DNA from: Anaerostipes rhamnosivorans
GTDB taxonomy: Bacteria > Bacillota > Clostridia > Lachnospirales > Lachnospiraceae
Direction: 5' to 3'
NCBI RefSeq assembly: GCF_005280655.1
Contig: NZ_CP040058.1
Span: 2,580,001-2,644,000, forward strand
DNA length: 64,000 bases
Shown here: positions 28,886 to 37,056 of the stretch, one piece after another
Numbering within the stretch: the first letter of the stretch is position 1
Layout of the letters: each line of letters begins with the position of its first letter
Translations under genes and position numbers: made by a program
Notes under the pieces: generated by a model
Seen by the model: the letters and a program-made list of their open reading frames with translations, nothing else
The model's database searches: none
Told to the model about the DNA's origin: nothing

Positions 28886-29785
28886 CTATCCTTTCGTTAT
28901 CCGCTTGGCAATAAACGTAGACACTGCATTGATCACGATCACTACGATCAGCAGAACCACTGCCGTTGCATAAGACTGGTTGATGTGGAGTCCTTCACTG
29001 GAGAGGGCATACATATGAACCGATAAGGTTCTTCCGGATCCCATCACATTGGAGGGGATCTCTGCTACGGTACCCGCCGTGTACATCAATGCAGCAGTCT
29101 CTCCTACGATCCTTCCCACTGCCAGGATCACGCCCGAAAGAATACCGGGAACCGCAGATGGAAGGACGATCTTAAAGACTGTTCTTAGCTTGCCCGCGCC
29201 AAGGCCGAAGCTGCCTTCCCTGAATGAATCGGGAACTGATTTTAACGCTTCTTCGCTGGTCCTCATCACAGCCGGCAAAATCATGATCGCCAGTGTTGCA
29301 GCCCCAGATAGAATGGAAAGCCCCCATTTTAATGTGGTAACAAAAAACAGCAATCCAAACAATCCGTATACGATAGACGGGATCCCCGAAAGAGTCTCTG
29401 CCGTGATCCTCACGATCCCCACAAATCTGTTCCCTTTTCTGGCATATTCCACAAGATAAATTGCAGAAAAGATCCCCAGAGGCACTGCCAGAAGAAGCGC
29501 AAGAACTGTCATACTGATCGTATTGACCATAGCCGGAAACAGCGACACATTTGTAGATGTATATTTCAGGGAAAACAGGTCTTTTGTAAGGTAGGGAACT
29601 CCATGGACCAAAATGTATCCGATCAGATAGATCAGGATGCCTGCTGTAAAAATCGTAGATGCCAGGACGAGCAGGTATAAAAGCAGAGAAAGAGGTGTCC
29701 TTTTATAAGAAGAAAAACGCTGCTTCCGGCTGACTCTGTTCACTGGTTTGATGCTGCCCACTGGCTTTGCTGTTATTGCTTCCAT
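28886..29785 (-). CDS. pstA: Phosphate ABC transporter permease PstA
   Basis: A 299-residue permease with six predicted membrane segments. The EAA loop appears around 'DSFREGSFGLGAGKLRTVFKIVLPSA', and 'GLSILSGAATLAIMILPAVMR' is typical of PstA. About 25 basic residues precede the first membrane segment. It shares one base with the end of pstC. Confidence 0.95.
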   Translation of the reverse strand: MEAITAKPVGSIKPVNRVSRKQRFSSYKRTPLSLLLYLLVLASTIFTAGILIYLIGYILVHGVPYLTKDLFSLKYTSTNVSLFPAMVNTISMTVLALLLAVPLGIFSAIYLVEYARKGNRFVGIVRITAETLSGIPSIVYGLFGLLFFVTTLKWGLSILSGAATLAIMILPAVMRTSEEALKSVPDSFREGSFGLGAGKLRTVFKIVLPSAVPGILSGVILAVGRIVGETAALMYTAGTVAEIPSNVMGSGRTLSVHMYALSSEGLHINQSYATAVVLLIVVIVINAVSTFIAKRITKG

Positions 29786-30654
29786 CAGAATTCCTCCTTA
29801 TGTTTTAATGCAGAAAAAGAAAGGTTGATCAGCAGAATGAATACAAACAGCACAACAGCTGTGGCGATCAATGCTTCCCGGTGCAGGTCTGTGGCATACC
29901 CCATTTCCAATACGATATTTGCTGTCAGTGTCCTGACTCCTTTGTAAAGTTCCATCGGCATCCTGGCCTGGTTTCCCGCAACCATTACGACTGCCATGGT
30001 CTCCCCTATGGCACGTCCGATCCCAAGCACAACCCCGGCCAGAATCCCAGATTTGGCCGCCGGCAGAACGGTAAAGAAAACACTCCGTTCATGACTGGCC
30101 CCGAGAGCCAAAGCCCCTTCATAATAATGATCCGGCACTGCACGGATGGCGCTCTCTGACACGCCGATGATTGTCGGAAGAATCATGATTCCAAGAAGAA
30201 GAGAAGCCGTAAGAATACTGTTTCCGTTTCCCCCGAATATATTGCGAATCATCGGAACCATAACAACCATGCCGAAAAATCCATAAACTACAGATGGGAT
30301 CCCAGCCAAAAGTTCAACTGCCGGTTTTAAGATCTTATATAATTTCTTGTTGCAGAATTTCGCCATAAAAACTGCAGTAAAAATACCGATTGGCACTCCC
30401 ACGATAATGGCTCCCGCCGTGATGTAAAGACTTCCCAGGATCATTGGGAAGATGCCAAAGAGTCCGTTCTTTGGCATCCATCTCTCACCGGCCAGAAACT
30501 CTGCCGGTCCGATTTTCCCAATAGCGGGAAGTCCGTTCAGGAACAGAAAGACACAGATCAATATGACTGCCAGTATGGAAGTACAGGCTGCGGCAAGAAA
30601 TACACCTTTCATAATTTTTTCTTTGTACTGTTTCATCTTCATTTCCCCACTCAT
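29785..30654 (-). CDS. pstC: Phosphate ABC transporter permease PstC
   Basis: A 289-residue permease with six predicted membrane segments. PstC hallmarks are 'AKFCNKKLYKILKPAVELLAGIPSVVYGFFG', here cited by its central 'ELLAGIPSVVYGFFG', and the EAA loop 'YYEGALALGASHERSVFFTV'. It lies 22 bases after pstS. Confidence 0.95.
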   Translation of the reverse strand: MSGEMKMKQYKEKIMKGVFLAAACTSILAVILICVFLFLNGLPAIGKIGPAEFLAGERWMPKNGLFGIFPMILGSLYITAGAIIVGVPIGIFTAVFMAKFCNKKLYKILKPAVELLAGIPSVVYGFFGMVVMVPMIRNIFGGNGNSILTASLLLGIMILPTIIGVSESAIRAVPDHYYEGALALGASHERSVFFTVLPAAKSGILAGVVLGIGRAIGETMAVVMVAGNQARMPMELYKGVRTLTANIVLEMGYATDLHREALIATAVVLFVFILLINLSFSALKHKEEF

Positions 30655-30676
30655 TCTTTTCTTGCAGTGTAAAGAT

Positions 30677-31567
30677 CTACTTTACATCGCCCCATGAAGT
30701 CACATTGCCTGTAAAGATGTCTTTAATCTGGCTGCTCTTCATTTCGGAAACATCGTTTTTCTTATTTACGACCACCGCGATACCATCCTGTGCAATCACG
30801 GTCGGTTCCACACCCTTCTTAGTCTCACTTTCAGCCAGCTCTCTGGATGCCATACCGATATCACATACTCCATCGATTGTTGAGGTTACGCCTGTTGTTG
30901 AATCACTCTGTTGTACTTCGATCTTTACATCCTTGTTGAGCGCCGTATAAGCCTCTTTTAATTTCTCCATGACTGGTGTTACGGAGGAAGAACCTGCCAC
31001 TACAATCTTTCCTTTGGCACCGGAAGCTTTATAGGCTGCAGCCTTGTCATCCACTGTAATATATCCGTTATCCGCAACTACCTTCTGCCCTTCTTTGCTC
31101 ATAATAAACTTTATAAAATCTTTAGACTGTGAGGACATTTTTTTCTTATTTGTTACAATATTAAACGGACGGACGATCTTATAAGTCTTATTTTTTACAT
31201 TTTTTGTGCTAGGCTCTGCTCCGTCAATTTTTAACGCCTTCACTGTATCATTCAGGGAACCCAGGGATATGTATCCGATGGCTGCCTCATTTTCTGATAC
31301 CGTTGTCATCATAACGGAAGTGGAGTTTGTGATCATCGCTTCCGTTGTGGTGTTATCTATCTTATTTCCGTCACTGTCTTTTTCTTCAATCCCAAATAAC
31401 TCTATAAAAGCCCCTCTAGTGCCAGAACCGTCTTCTCTGGATACGACAGTGATCTCCTCGCCTGCTGCTTTTTTGCTTTCATCTTTACTTCCGCAGCCTG
31501 CCAATAAGCTGGTCGCCGCTACTGTTGTCAACAAAACACTTAAAATTCTTTTCCTCATCTTTCTCAT
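30677..31567 (-). CDS. pstS: Phosphate-binding lipoprotein PstS
   Basis: A 296-residue extracellular binding lipoprotein that delivers phosphate to PstC/PstA. The N-terminal signal ends in a lipobox 'SLLAGC', so the mature protein is lipid-anchored. Two phosphate-binding regions are visible: 'SREDGSGTRGAFIELFG' and 'VAGSSSVTPVMEKL' with 'QQSDSTTGVTSTIDG'. The start at 31567 is preceded by AAGGAG with 7 bases spacing; an upstream in-frame ATG at 31591 lacks one. It is the first gene of pstS-C-A-B-phoU-regulator-kinase. Confidence 0.95.
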   Translation of the reverse strand: MRKMRKRILSVLLTTVAATSLLAGCGSKDESKKAAGEEITVVSREDGSGTRGAFIELFGIEEKDSDGNKIDNTTTEAMITNSTSVMMTTVSENEAAIGYISLGSLNDTVKALKIDGAEPSTKNVKNKTYKIVRPFNIVTNKKKMSSQSKDFIKFIMSKEGQKVVADNGYITVDDKAAAYKASGAKGKIVVAGSSSVTPVMEKLKEAYTALNKDVKIEVQQSDSTTGVTSTIDGVCDIGMASRELAESETKKGVEPTVIAQDGIAVVVNKKNDVSEMKSSQIKDIFTGNVTSWGDVK

Positions 31568-31642
31568 AATATTCTCCTTTTGGCTTTTCATCGCTACAAG
31601 TCATATATTACGTCCCCAATGTAAAATTCAAAAGATGAGTTC

Positions 31643-31659
31643 TGTTAAATCTGAGTAAA
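31643..31659 (-). promoter_or_regulatory. Possible Pho-box direct repeat upstream of pstS
   Basis: On the minus strand TTTACT (31654-31659) and TTAACA (31643-31648) are 11 bases apart, the period of TT(A/T)ACA-type PhoP/PhoB half-sites in Firmicutes. A TTTACA (31620-31625) lies two periods further on. The match is imperfect, so this is a candidate only. Confidence 0.35.
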
Positions 31660-31702
31660 ATTTCACAGACTTCTTATGAATATTTAACACTTTTTAGATA
31701 AC

Positions 31703-31741
31703 AAAAAAAGAAGAATCTATGATTTTCAATAGATTCTTCTT
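31703..31741 (-). terminator. Intrinsic terminator after the secreted-protein gene
   Basis: A 12-bp perfect stem (31709-31720 with 31729-31740) is followed by a U run (31703-31709) on the minus strand. It is 20 bases past the stop at 31761 and upstream of the pstS promoter region. Confidence 0.85.
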
Positions 31742-31760
31742 CCATATGTCATGTCTGGGA

Positions 31761-32924
31761 TTAATACTGATACAGCCAGTAAGAGCCGTTTGCCTGTTTC
31801 CCTGATTTTGTGACTTTTATATAATAAGTGCCTTTGCTGCCCTTAAAACTAAACTGTTTAACCTTTTCTCCAGATAAAATCAAGGACTTCACGGGCTTTT
31901 TCCTGCCCTTTTTGTAAACAGTGAATTTGATCTGTCCGGAGTTCATATAAGTTTCTGCTTCCATAGAGATCTTTTTCCGTTTTTTCGGAACCGAAATGCG
32001 GTACCATCTGGAGGCCTTTTCTGTCACCGTATATAGATCATACTGTTCCTGGAATCTTTTTAAGACCTTGGCATTCCGCTTTTTGGTCTTGTAAGCAGGT
32101 TTCATGTAGGTCTTGATGACACAGAGTGAATATCCCTGATCCTTTCCTGACTTGGCAGCTATTCTATAGGTTCCCTTTTTCAATCCGTAGACAACCGTTC
32201 CAGTTTCACTGCTGAAATAGGACTTTTGCTGCTTTCCAATGTTCTTCCAGTGTCCATTTTCTTTCCGCTGGATATAAAAGGTGATCGGTTTCGCCTGATT
32301 TATCATCGGTGATGCCGTGATATCTGCGGTTCCCCGTTTCCCCATATTGAATGTGTGGTGCGTATATTTTCCCTGACCGCTCTGAATATAGGATGTCTCA
32401 TTGGATAAAGTACGGGGATCATCCTTGATGACAAACGGAGCGATAAAGATCGTAGAATAATCTTTCGGAAGCCTCACATAGTATGTGCCTGGCTTTGCTT
32501 TCAGCTTGACAGCCCCATCCGGAATTCTGTTCCCCACAGGCGTCTTCTGATGGTCCAGCAGTGAAGGTATCTGTGCCTTTTCATCCTCCTGGAGATAGAC
32601 AAGGATCAGGCTGCCCTCTTCCTTGACTCTCAGCTCGATCATCCTATCAGGGTGGTCCCTTAGGTAGGACTGGGTAAATGTGTACATGCCGTCACCGTAC
32701 ATCAGATACATGGACGCTTCATCCATGCTGGCAAACCGGCCCGCTTCCATAATGCCTTCATCCATCCCAGAAGTCCTGGCACTTCGTCCCGCTTTTGCGT
32801 CAGCCGCGATACTGTCTGCACTCCTTGGCTCATTGGCAGAAACAGACACCGGAAACCCGATGAGCTCTGCACATAAAACAACAGCTACAATGATACTTGT
32901 AAAACAGATACCGTATCTTTTCAT
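31761..32924 (-). CDS. Secreted protein of unknown function
   Basis: A 387-residue protein. It has a clear signal peptide (MKRYGICFTSIIVAVVLCAE, cleavage probably near SVSANE at about residue 30) and no sorting signal or membrane anchor at the C-terminus. The remainder is rich in Lys, Tyr and beta strands. Two pre-peptidase-like motifs recur: 'GTYYVRLPKD' (about 165), 'GTYRIAAKSGKDQGYSL' (about 255) and 'GTYYIKVTKSGKQANGSYWL' at the end. These resemble PPC-type beta-sandwich modules, but the match is loose. It is a single-gene unit with its own terminator. I cannot assign a function; a cell-surface or matrix role is a guess. Confidence 0.7.
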   Translation of the reverse strand: MKRYGICFTSIIVAVVLCAELIGFPVSVSANEPRSADSIAADAKAGRSARTSGMDEGIMEAGRFASMDEASMYLMYGDGMYTFTQSYLRDHPDRMIELRVKEEGSLILVYLQEDEKAQIPSLLDHQKTPVGNRIPDGAVKLKAKPGTYYVRLPKDYSTIFIAPFVIKDDPRTLSNETSYIQSGQGKYTHHTFNMGKRGTADITASPMINQAKPITFYIQRKENGHWKNIGKQQKSYFSSETGTVVYGLKKGTYRIAAKSGKDQGYSLCVIKTYMKPAYKTKKRNAKVLKRFQEQYDLYTVTEKASRWYRISVPKKRKKISMEAETYMNSGQIKFTVYKKGRKKPVKSLILSGEKVKQFSFKGSKGTYYIKVTKSGKQANGSYWLYQY

Positions 32925-33052
32925 AAGACACCCCTCCTTCGTATCTGCCCTGTCGAAGCGGCTTTATATGATCGTAAGATCCATCAGAAATTCATCTATG
33001 AAGATATTATATCATGCAGATATCTCAGAACTATGACATTCACATGAAGTTT

Positions 33053-34321
33053 TTAGTCTTGGCAGAGATCGTAAACATTTCCTTTGCAGACGGTGTAATA
33101 AATCTTTCCGAAAAGCTTCCAGCCCTTGAACGGTGAGTTTGAAGCCTTAGAGTAAAACTTCTCTACAATATACTCTTCATCTTCTTTAAACAGAACCAGA
33201 TCCGCAGGTTTTCCCTCTTGGATCCTTCCCTGCTCTAAATGATACAGTTTCGCCGGATTCACTGTCATCTTCTCCAAAAGTTCCATCAAGGTAAGGTGTC
33301 CTTCTCTCACAAGCTTGGTGATCCCAAGTCCCAGAGATGTTTCCAATCCCGTGATACCGCTTGGTGCTTTTATAAGACCTGCCGCTTTCTCTTCTTCTGA
33401 GTGCGGGGCATGATCCGTCGCAATGATCTCTATGGTGCCTTCTTTCAGCCCCTCAATGATTCTGTCCCTGTCTTTTGATGTCCGAAGCGGAGGATTCATT
33501 TTAGCCAGCGGCCCATAGGTCAGCACATCCTCCTCTGTGAGGGTAAAATGATGTGGGGATGCTTCAGCAGTCACTTTAGCTCCTTTTGCTTTAGCGTCTC
33601 TGACATAATCCACGGCTTTAGCAGAGCTGATATGCTGGATATCCACAGATGCCCCGGTCTCCAGAGCCAATCGGCAGTCTCTTTCTACCATCACTGCCTC
33701 TGCTTCGTCAGAAGCACCTCCATATTCAAGCTGATCGGCCACTTTCCCCGCATTAACTCCCGGACGTTTAATATACTTTGGATCCTCCTCGTGGAGACTG
33801 ATCGGAACGTCCAGCTTCGCCGCAGTTTCCATTGCTTTGCGTACAACGTTCTCATCCATGAGCGGAAGTCCGTCATCCGTAAATCCAAGAGCTCCGTGGG
33901 CTTTCAACTCTTCCATGTCCACAAGCTCTTTTCCCTTGAATCCTTTGGATACTGCCGCAGTCTGAATGATGCGGACCGGCTGCTCCTGCGCACGCTTCAT
34001 GATATCATCCAGGATCTCTGCGCTGTCCACCACAGGTTTCGTATTTGCCATACAGACAACCGTGGTAACTCCCCCGTGCAGGGCAGCTTTGCTTCCTGTT
34101 TCCAGATCTTCCTTGTGCGTAAAACCCGGATCCCTGAAATGCACATGTACATCGATCAGCCCAGGCGCAACGGTCATGCCTTCTGCGTCTATGATCTGGT
34201 CATAATCTATTTCTTCAGATTTTCCTATGCTCTTGATCTTTCCGTCGGAAAGAACAAGATCGGTCACTTTGTCGAATCCGGTTTCCGGATCCAAAACTCT
34301 TCCATTTTTTATTAAAATCAT
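33053..34321 (-). CDS. pyrC: Dihydroorotase (class I)
   Basis: A 422-residue zinc amidohydrolase forming dihydroorotate from carbamoyl aspartate. The metal ligands are in 'GLIDVHVHFRDPGFTHKEDLETG', quoted by its core 'DVHVHFRDPG', then 'VDIQHISSAKAVDYVRDA', 'TAEASPHHFTL' and 'IIATDHAPHS'. It is separate from the other pyr genes at 21-25 kb. GTAGGAGGAAAAGAT precedes the ATG. Repeat B1 begins 27 bases upstream of the start, so its promoter must lie within or across the repeat (TGGACG/TAAAAT with 17-base spacing is one option). Confidence 0.96.
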   Translation of the reverse strand: MILIKNGRVLDPETGFDKVTDLVLSDGKIKSIGKSEEIDYDQIIDAEGMTVAPGLIDVHVHFRDPGFTHKEDLETGSKAALHGGVTTVVCMANTKPVVDSAEILDDIMKRAQEQPVRIIQTAAVSKGFKGKELVDMEELKAHGALGFTDDGLPLMDENVVRKAMETAAKLDVPISLHEEDPKYIKRPGVNAGKVADQLEYGGASDEAEAVMVERDCRLALETGASVDIQHISSAKAVDYVRDAKAKGAKVTAEASPHHFTLTEEDVLTYGPLAKMNPPLRTSKDRDRIIEGLKEGTIEIIATDHAPHSEEEKAAGLIKAPSGITGLETSLGLGITKLVREGHLTLMELLEKMTVNPAKLYHLEQGRIQEGKPADLVLFKEDEEYIVEKFYSKASNSPFKGWKLFGKIYYTVCKGNVYDLCQD

Positions 34322-34347
34322 ATCTTTTCCTCCTACAGGTTTTATTT

Positions 34348-34410
34348 TACCTTATCGTGCGAAGCACGTCCACCCGTAGGGTATGAAATACGGGATGCCC
34401 TGTGGATATG
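34348..34410 (+). repeat. Interspersed repeat family B, copy B1
   Basis: A 63-base element starting TACCTTATCGTGCG. It contains a GTGC-N3-GCAC mini-hairpin followed by a longer stem (CCCGTA pairing with TACGGG, CCAC with GTGG). Copy B3 at 52088-52150 matches it over its full length with scattered differences. The first 33 bases recur as B2 at 34881-34913. It lies immediately upstream of pyrC and directly abuts hairpin C1. Confidence 0.85.
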
Positions 34411-34411
34411 A

Positions 34412-34472
34412 CATGTTCCACATGATTTCCGTTCGGCTCTTAGAATGCCTCACTCCAATCATGTAGAACATG
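34412..34472. repeat. Hairpin element C1
   Basis: Arms at 34412-34427 and 34457-34472 (16 bp, one mismatch that becomes a G-U pair in minus-strand RNA) enclose a loop. The loop has its own GGC...GCC stem and ends ACTCC. The loop plan (TTTCCG... GCTC/TT...GAA...GC...TCC) is shared with C2 although the arms are unrelated. Confidence 0.75.
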
Positions 34473-34681
34473 GACGTAGTGTCCGCTGGAGAAGGACCTC
34501 TGTCAAAAAAAGCTGCCATTTATCGAAAGTTAATTACCACTATTTCCGTCGCGCTTTTGAAATGCGCTCCTCCAATAGTGGTAATTAACTTTCGTGGAGC
34601 AGCCCCTTTTGACTCATATCAACCTACATTTTATATGCCTTTTGTCTTGCAACAGCTATCTCCAGCAGACATTACGTCCAT
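34470..34681. repeat. 212-bp nested palindrome with perfect 21-bp inner hairpin (C2)
   Basis: Outer arms 34470-34493 and 34658-34681 are imperfect inverted copies. Inside, GTCAAAA...GCTGC (34502-34516) faces GCAGC...TTTTGAC (34599-34613). The core is a perfect 21-bp inverted repeat, 34524-34544 with 34574-34594. No coding sequence is credible here: the frames are short and lack ribosome binding sites. It may fold as a long structured RNA or extruded DNA. Confidence 0.8.
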
Positions 34682-34877
34682 TTTCACCAGTTCGGAGGCC
34701 TTGCATTCGAAGGGACGTTAGTTTTTCTTCTTGAAGTAAAGACTCGTAGGCGGTGCGCATTGCGCAGTGAGGCTGTTTGAGCGTCAGCGAGTTCCGAACG
34801 GGCCGCCGGAGAGGCTTTGCTGAAAGTCAGAAAATCTTACGTCCCTGAGACAGCAAGCCGGAGAACCGGTGAAAATG
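34679..34877. repeat. Second large imperfect palindrome of the gene-free block
   Basis: CATTTTCACC (34679-34688) is inverted at 34868-34877, and GGGACGT (34712-34718) faces ACGTCCC (34839-34845). Weaker pairing runs between them, for a total arm length of about 65 bases. The central part (about 34746-34810) is GC-rich with several short stems. Together with the preceding elements it fills the 611-base gap between pyrC and the PRD regulator, where I see no gene. Confidence 0.65.
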
Positions 34878-34880
34878 TCA

Positions 34881-34913
34881 TACCTTATCGTGCGAGGCAC
34901 GTCCACCTTTAGG
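34881..34913 (+). repeat. Interspersed repeat family B, copy B2 (33-base form)
   Basis: A direct copy of the first 33 bases of B1 with four differences, starting TACCTTATCGTGCG. B1 and B2 therefore bracket the palindromic block as direct repeats 533 bases apart. It lies 20 bases beyond the 3' end of the PRD regulator gene. Confidence 0.8.
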
Positions 34914-34932
34914 CTATCTGCCTCCACAGCAG

Positions 34933-36978
34933 CTAAGTACAATAAACAACTTCCCTATAAATCTCACCCACCGTTTTTTTGCTACATATTTCATCTACTT
35001 TCCCATCCGTTTTTCCGATCAATACGATTGATTTCAGAAGTTCTAGATATTCATTTTCTCCTTTTGATGCAAAACAGAACAATAAATGAATCTTATCTTC
35101 TGTTTCCGTGAATGTAATTCCTTTTTCTGAAACGAGAAGACTCAGACAGTCTTTATTGGCTCCGTAATTTTTATTGGCATGTGCAAGAGCGACACCTTTG
35201 CTTACAACGATATAGTCGCCATATTCCTCCACATGTTCAACTGATTTTCTGATGTATTCCGATTCAATAAATCCGGCTCTTTCCAATGGTTCTGCCGCTT
35301 TGTATATAGCCTGTTTCCAAGTCATCTCCCGGTTACAGATCTGAATATATGCTTCCTCCAGGAGATCCCCCAATGCATTTTCTTGGACTAAAAGAACAGT
35401 ATTTCGATAGTCCTTTATCACCTCTGACACTTTCCTGCACAGCAGATCCGCCAGCTTTTTATCATCTATGATATCCTGAATCATACTTTTTAATAATTCA
35501 GATTTTGGATTCATAACATCCTGCTGCACTTTTTGCTTTTGAAGTGCCATTTGCTGGATCAGATTCATATCAGACATTTTTAGGAAAGCATGCACTTTGA
35601 TCACCGGATACTTTTTGCTTTTGATCGAAACTGTAGAAATAATAAAGTCTACCTTTTTATCTTTAGCCTCCAATTCCTCCGGTACCTCCTCAGCTGCCAG
35701 AACACCGATGACCTTAAAGTCAAAATAATTCTTAATCTGTGCCTCAAGATATTTTCCAGTTGCCATACTGCCGGGACAGACAATCACAACAGAAAGCCTC
35801 GGCATGTAACGCCGGTTTCTGATAATTGAAACACAAATATGGATTACAATTGATTTTTTCATATTCTCACTGAGCTTATAAGTAAGATAGCGTTCCAGTA
35901 TCCATGCATTTTGATTGACTGCCTGTTGCAGTAATTCGTAATTGATAAAGCTGTCATATTCCTTTGGCAGTTCCACTTCATAGCTGCCCCAGTCTTTCCG
36001 GTTTTTGATATGCATAAGCAATGAATCCAACAGTTTGGTATCATCGCCAAGTCCAAGCTGTAACCTTTGATCGATGATCTCCACAAAATGCATAATTATT
36101 TTATACAGCTCAATCTCGTCCACTGTTTTTACAAAAGAATACAAATGATGACGTTTAATATAGGACCGGAAATTTTCCAGCATCTCCAGAGTAACCTGAA
36201 TATGCAGCATAGCTCCCACATATAAAATCAAATGATCAATTCCTGATAATACAGCCTTTTTACTGATCACTGTGCCTTCTTTTCTTCCAAAATTAAATAT
36301 TACAAATAAGTATAATACAATATCATAAAAAACATCTTCCATAAAGACCAGACTGCAAACCTGCATATATTCCTGCATATAGGAGAATATTGCAGACAAG
36401 CTGTACCTGATCTCCATGCGCTTCATGACCATTCTCTGAAAATAACCATTATGTTTTATATCAATTGCTATTTCCCGGAATAAAGAAATTAATATTTCAA
36501 TCCTCTTTTGATCATCACACTTTAAGCACATCCCTTTCCCAGGATCGATCACCAGATTTGTTTCAAGTTCCATAAATTTCTCTTTGATTTGTTCGATGTC
36601 TTTAACGATGGTAATCCGGCTTACATATAGCTCCTCTGCAAAATTCTGCATCGTGATATGGTGCTGGCTGACTGCAAGAATCATCATAATATAGATTTGC
36701 CGTTCCTGATTAGATAATTTATACAAATAAATATCCATATTATACAGATGTTCTTCTACAAGAGCTTCATCAAAATCCTCTTGTTTTATCAGTGCCCCGC
36801 CTTCTGATACTGTGATATCCGATACAGGAATCGAATGTAGGAATTGGTTAATCTCTCCAATATCATTGCGCAGCGTCTTTTTTGTAATTTTGTATTCCAG
36901 GGCAAGTTCTTTTACTGTCCAGACTTTATCTGTATTAAGAATAAATTTTTGAATGATTTCCACACTGCGCTTTCTCAT
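34933..36978 (-). CDS. PRD-domain transcriptional regulator of the MtlR/BglG type with PTS IIB-like and IIA domains
   Basis: A 681-residue PTS-controlled regulator. An N-terminal HTH pair (about 1-150; 'WTVKELALEYKITKKTLRNDI') points to DNA binding rather than RNA antitermination. It is followed by two PRDs (about 180-390), a galactitol-IIB-like domain ('SVVIVCPGSMATGKYLEAQI') with a Cys, and a C-terminal IIA domain with the phosphorylatable His in 'GVALAHANKNYGANKD'. I chose the ATG at 36978 because GGAGGG lies six bases upstream. It is the last gene of the polyol PTS operon and very probably its activator, tuned by PTS phosphorylation. Confidence 0.9.
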   Translation of the reverse strand: MRKRSVEIIQKFILNTDKVWTVKELALEYKITKKTLRNDIGEINQFLHSIPVSDITVSEGGALIKQEDFDEALVEEHLYNMDIYLYKLSNQERQIYIMMILAVSQHHITMQNFAEELYVSRITIVKDIEQIKEKFMELETNLVIDPGKGMCLKCDDQKRIEILISLFREIAIDIKHNGYFQRMVMKRMEIRYSLSAIFSYMQEYMQVCSLVFMEDVFYDIVLYLFVIFNFGRKEGTVISKKAVLSGIDHLILYVGAMLHIQVTLEMLENFRSYIKRHHLYSFVKTVDEIELYKIIMHFVEIIDQRLQLGLGDDTKLLDSLLMHIKNRKDWGSYEVELPKEYDSFINYELLQQAVNQNAWILERYLTYKLSENMKKSIVIHICVSIIRNRRYMPRLSVVIVCPGSMATGKYLEAQIKNYFDFKVIGVLAAEEVPEELEAKDKKVDFIISTVSIKSKKYPVIKVHAFLKMSDMNLIQQMALQKQKVQQDVMNPKSELLKSMIQDIIDDKKLADLLCRKVSEVIKDYRNTVLLVQENALGDLLEEAYIQICNREMTWKQAIYKAAEPLERAGFIESEYIRKSVEHVEEYGDYIVVSKGVALAHANKNYGANKDCLSLLVSEKGITFTETEDKIHLLFCFASKGENEYLELLKSIVLIGKTDGKVDEICSKKTVGEIYREVVYCT

Positions 36979-37003
36979 AAGCATCCCTCCACCATGGAAA
37001 AGC

Positions 37004-37040
37004 AGAATAAACACTGCGCCGGAAACGCAATGTTTATTCT
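37004..37040 (-). promoter_or_regulatory. Intercistronic hairpin between PTS IIA and the regulator gene
   Basis: A 10-bp perfect stem (37004-37013 with 37031-37040) is extended by four more pairs (15-18 with 26-29 of the same hundred) around a 7-base loop. There is no long U run on either side. It may limit read-through into the regulator gene or mark an mRNA processing site. Confidence 0.55.
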
Positions 37041-37056
37041 CCGTTCTATTTGTTTT

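Noticed and set aside
34470..34721. An 83-codon plus-strand frame in the palindromic block
   Set aside because: It runs through inverted repeats, has no ribosome binding site or recognisable protein pattern.
34746..34810. GC-rich stretch resembling part of a group II intron or tRNA-like structure
   Set aside because: I could not find a domain V motif, a reverse transcriptase, or a cloverleaf with a TTC loop.
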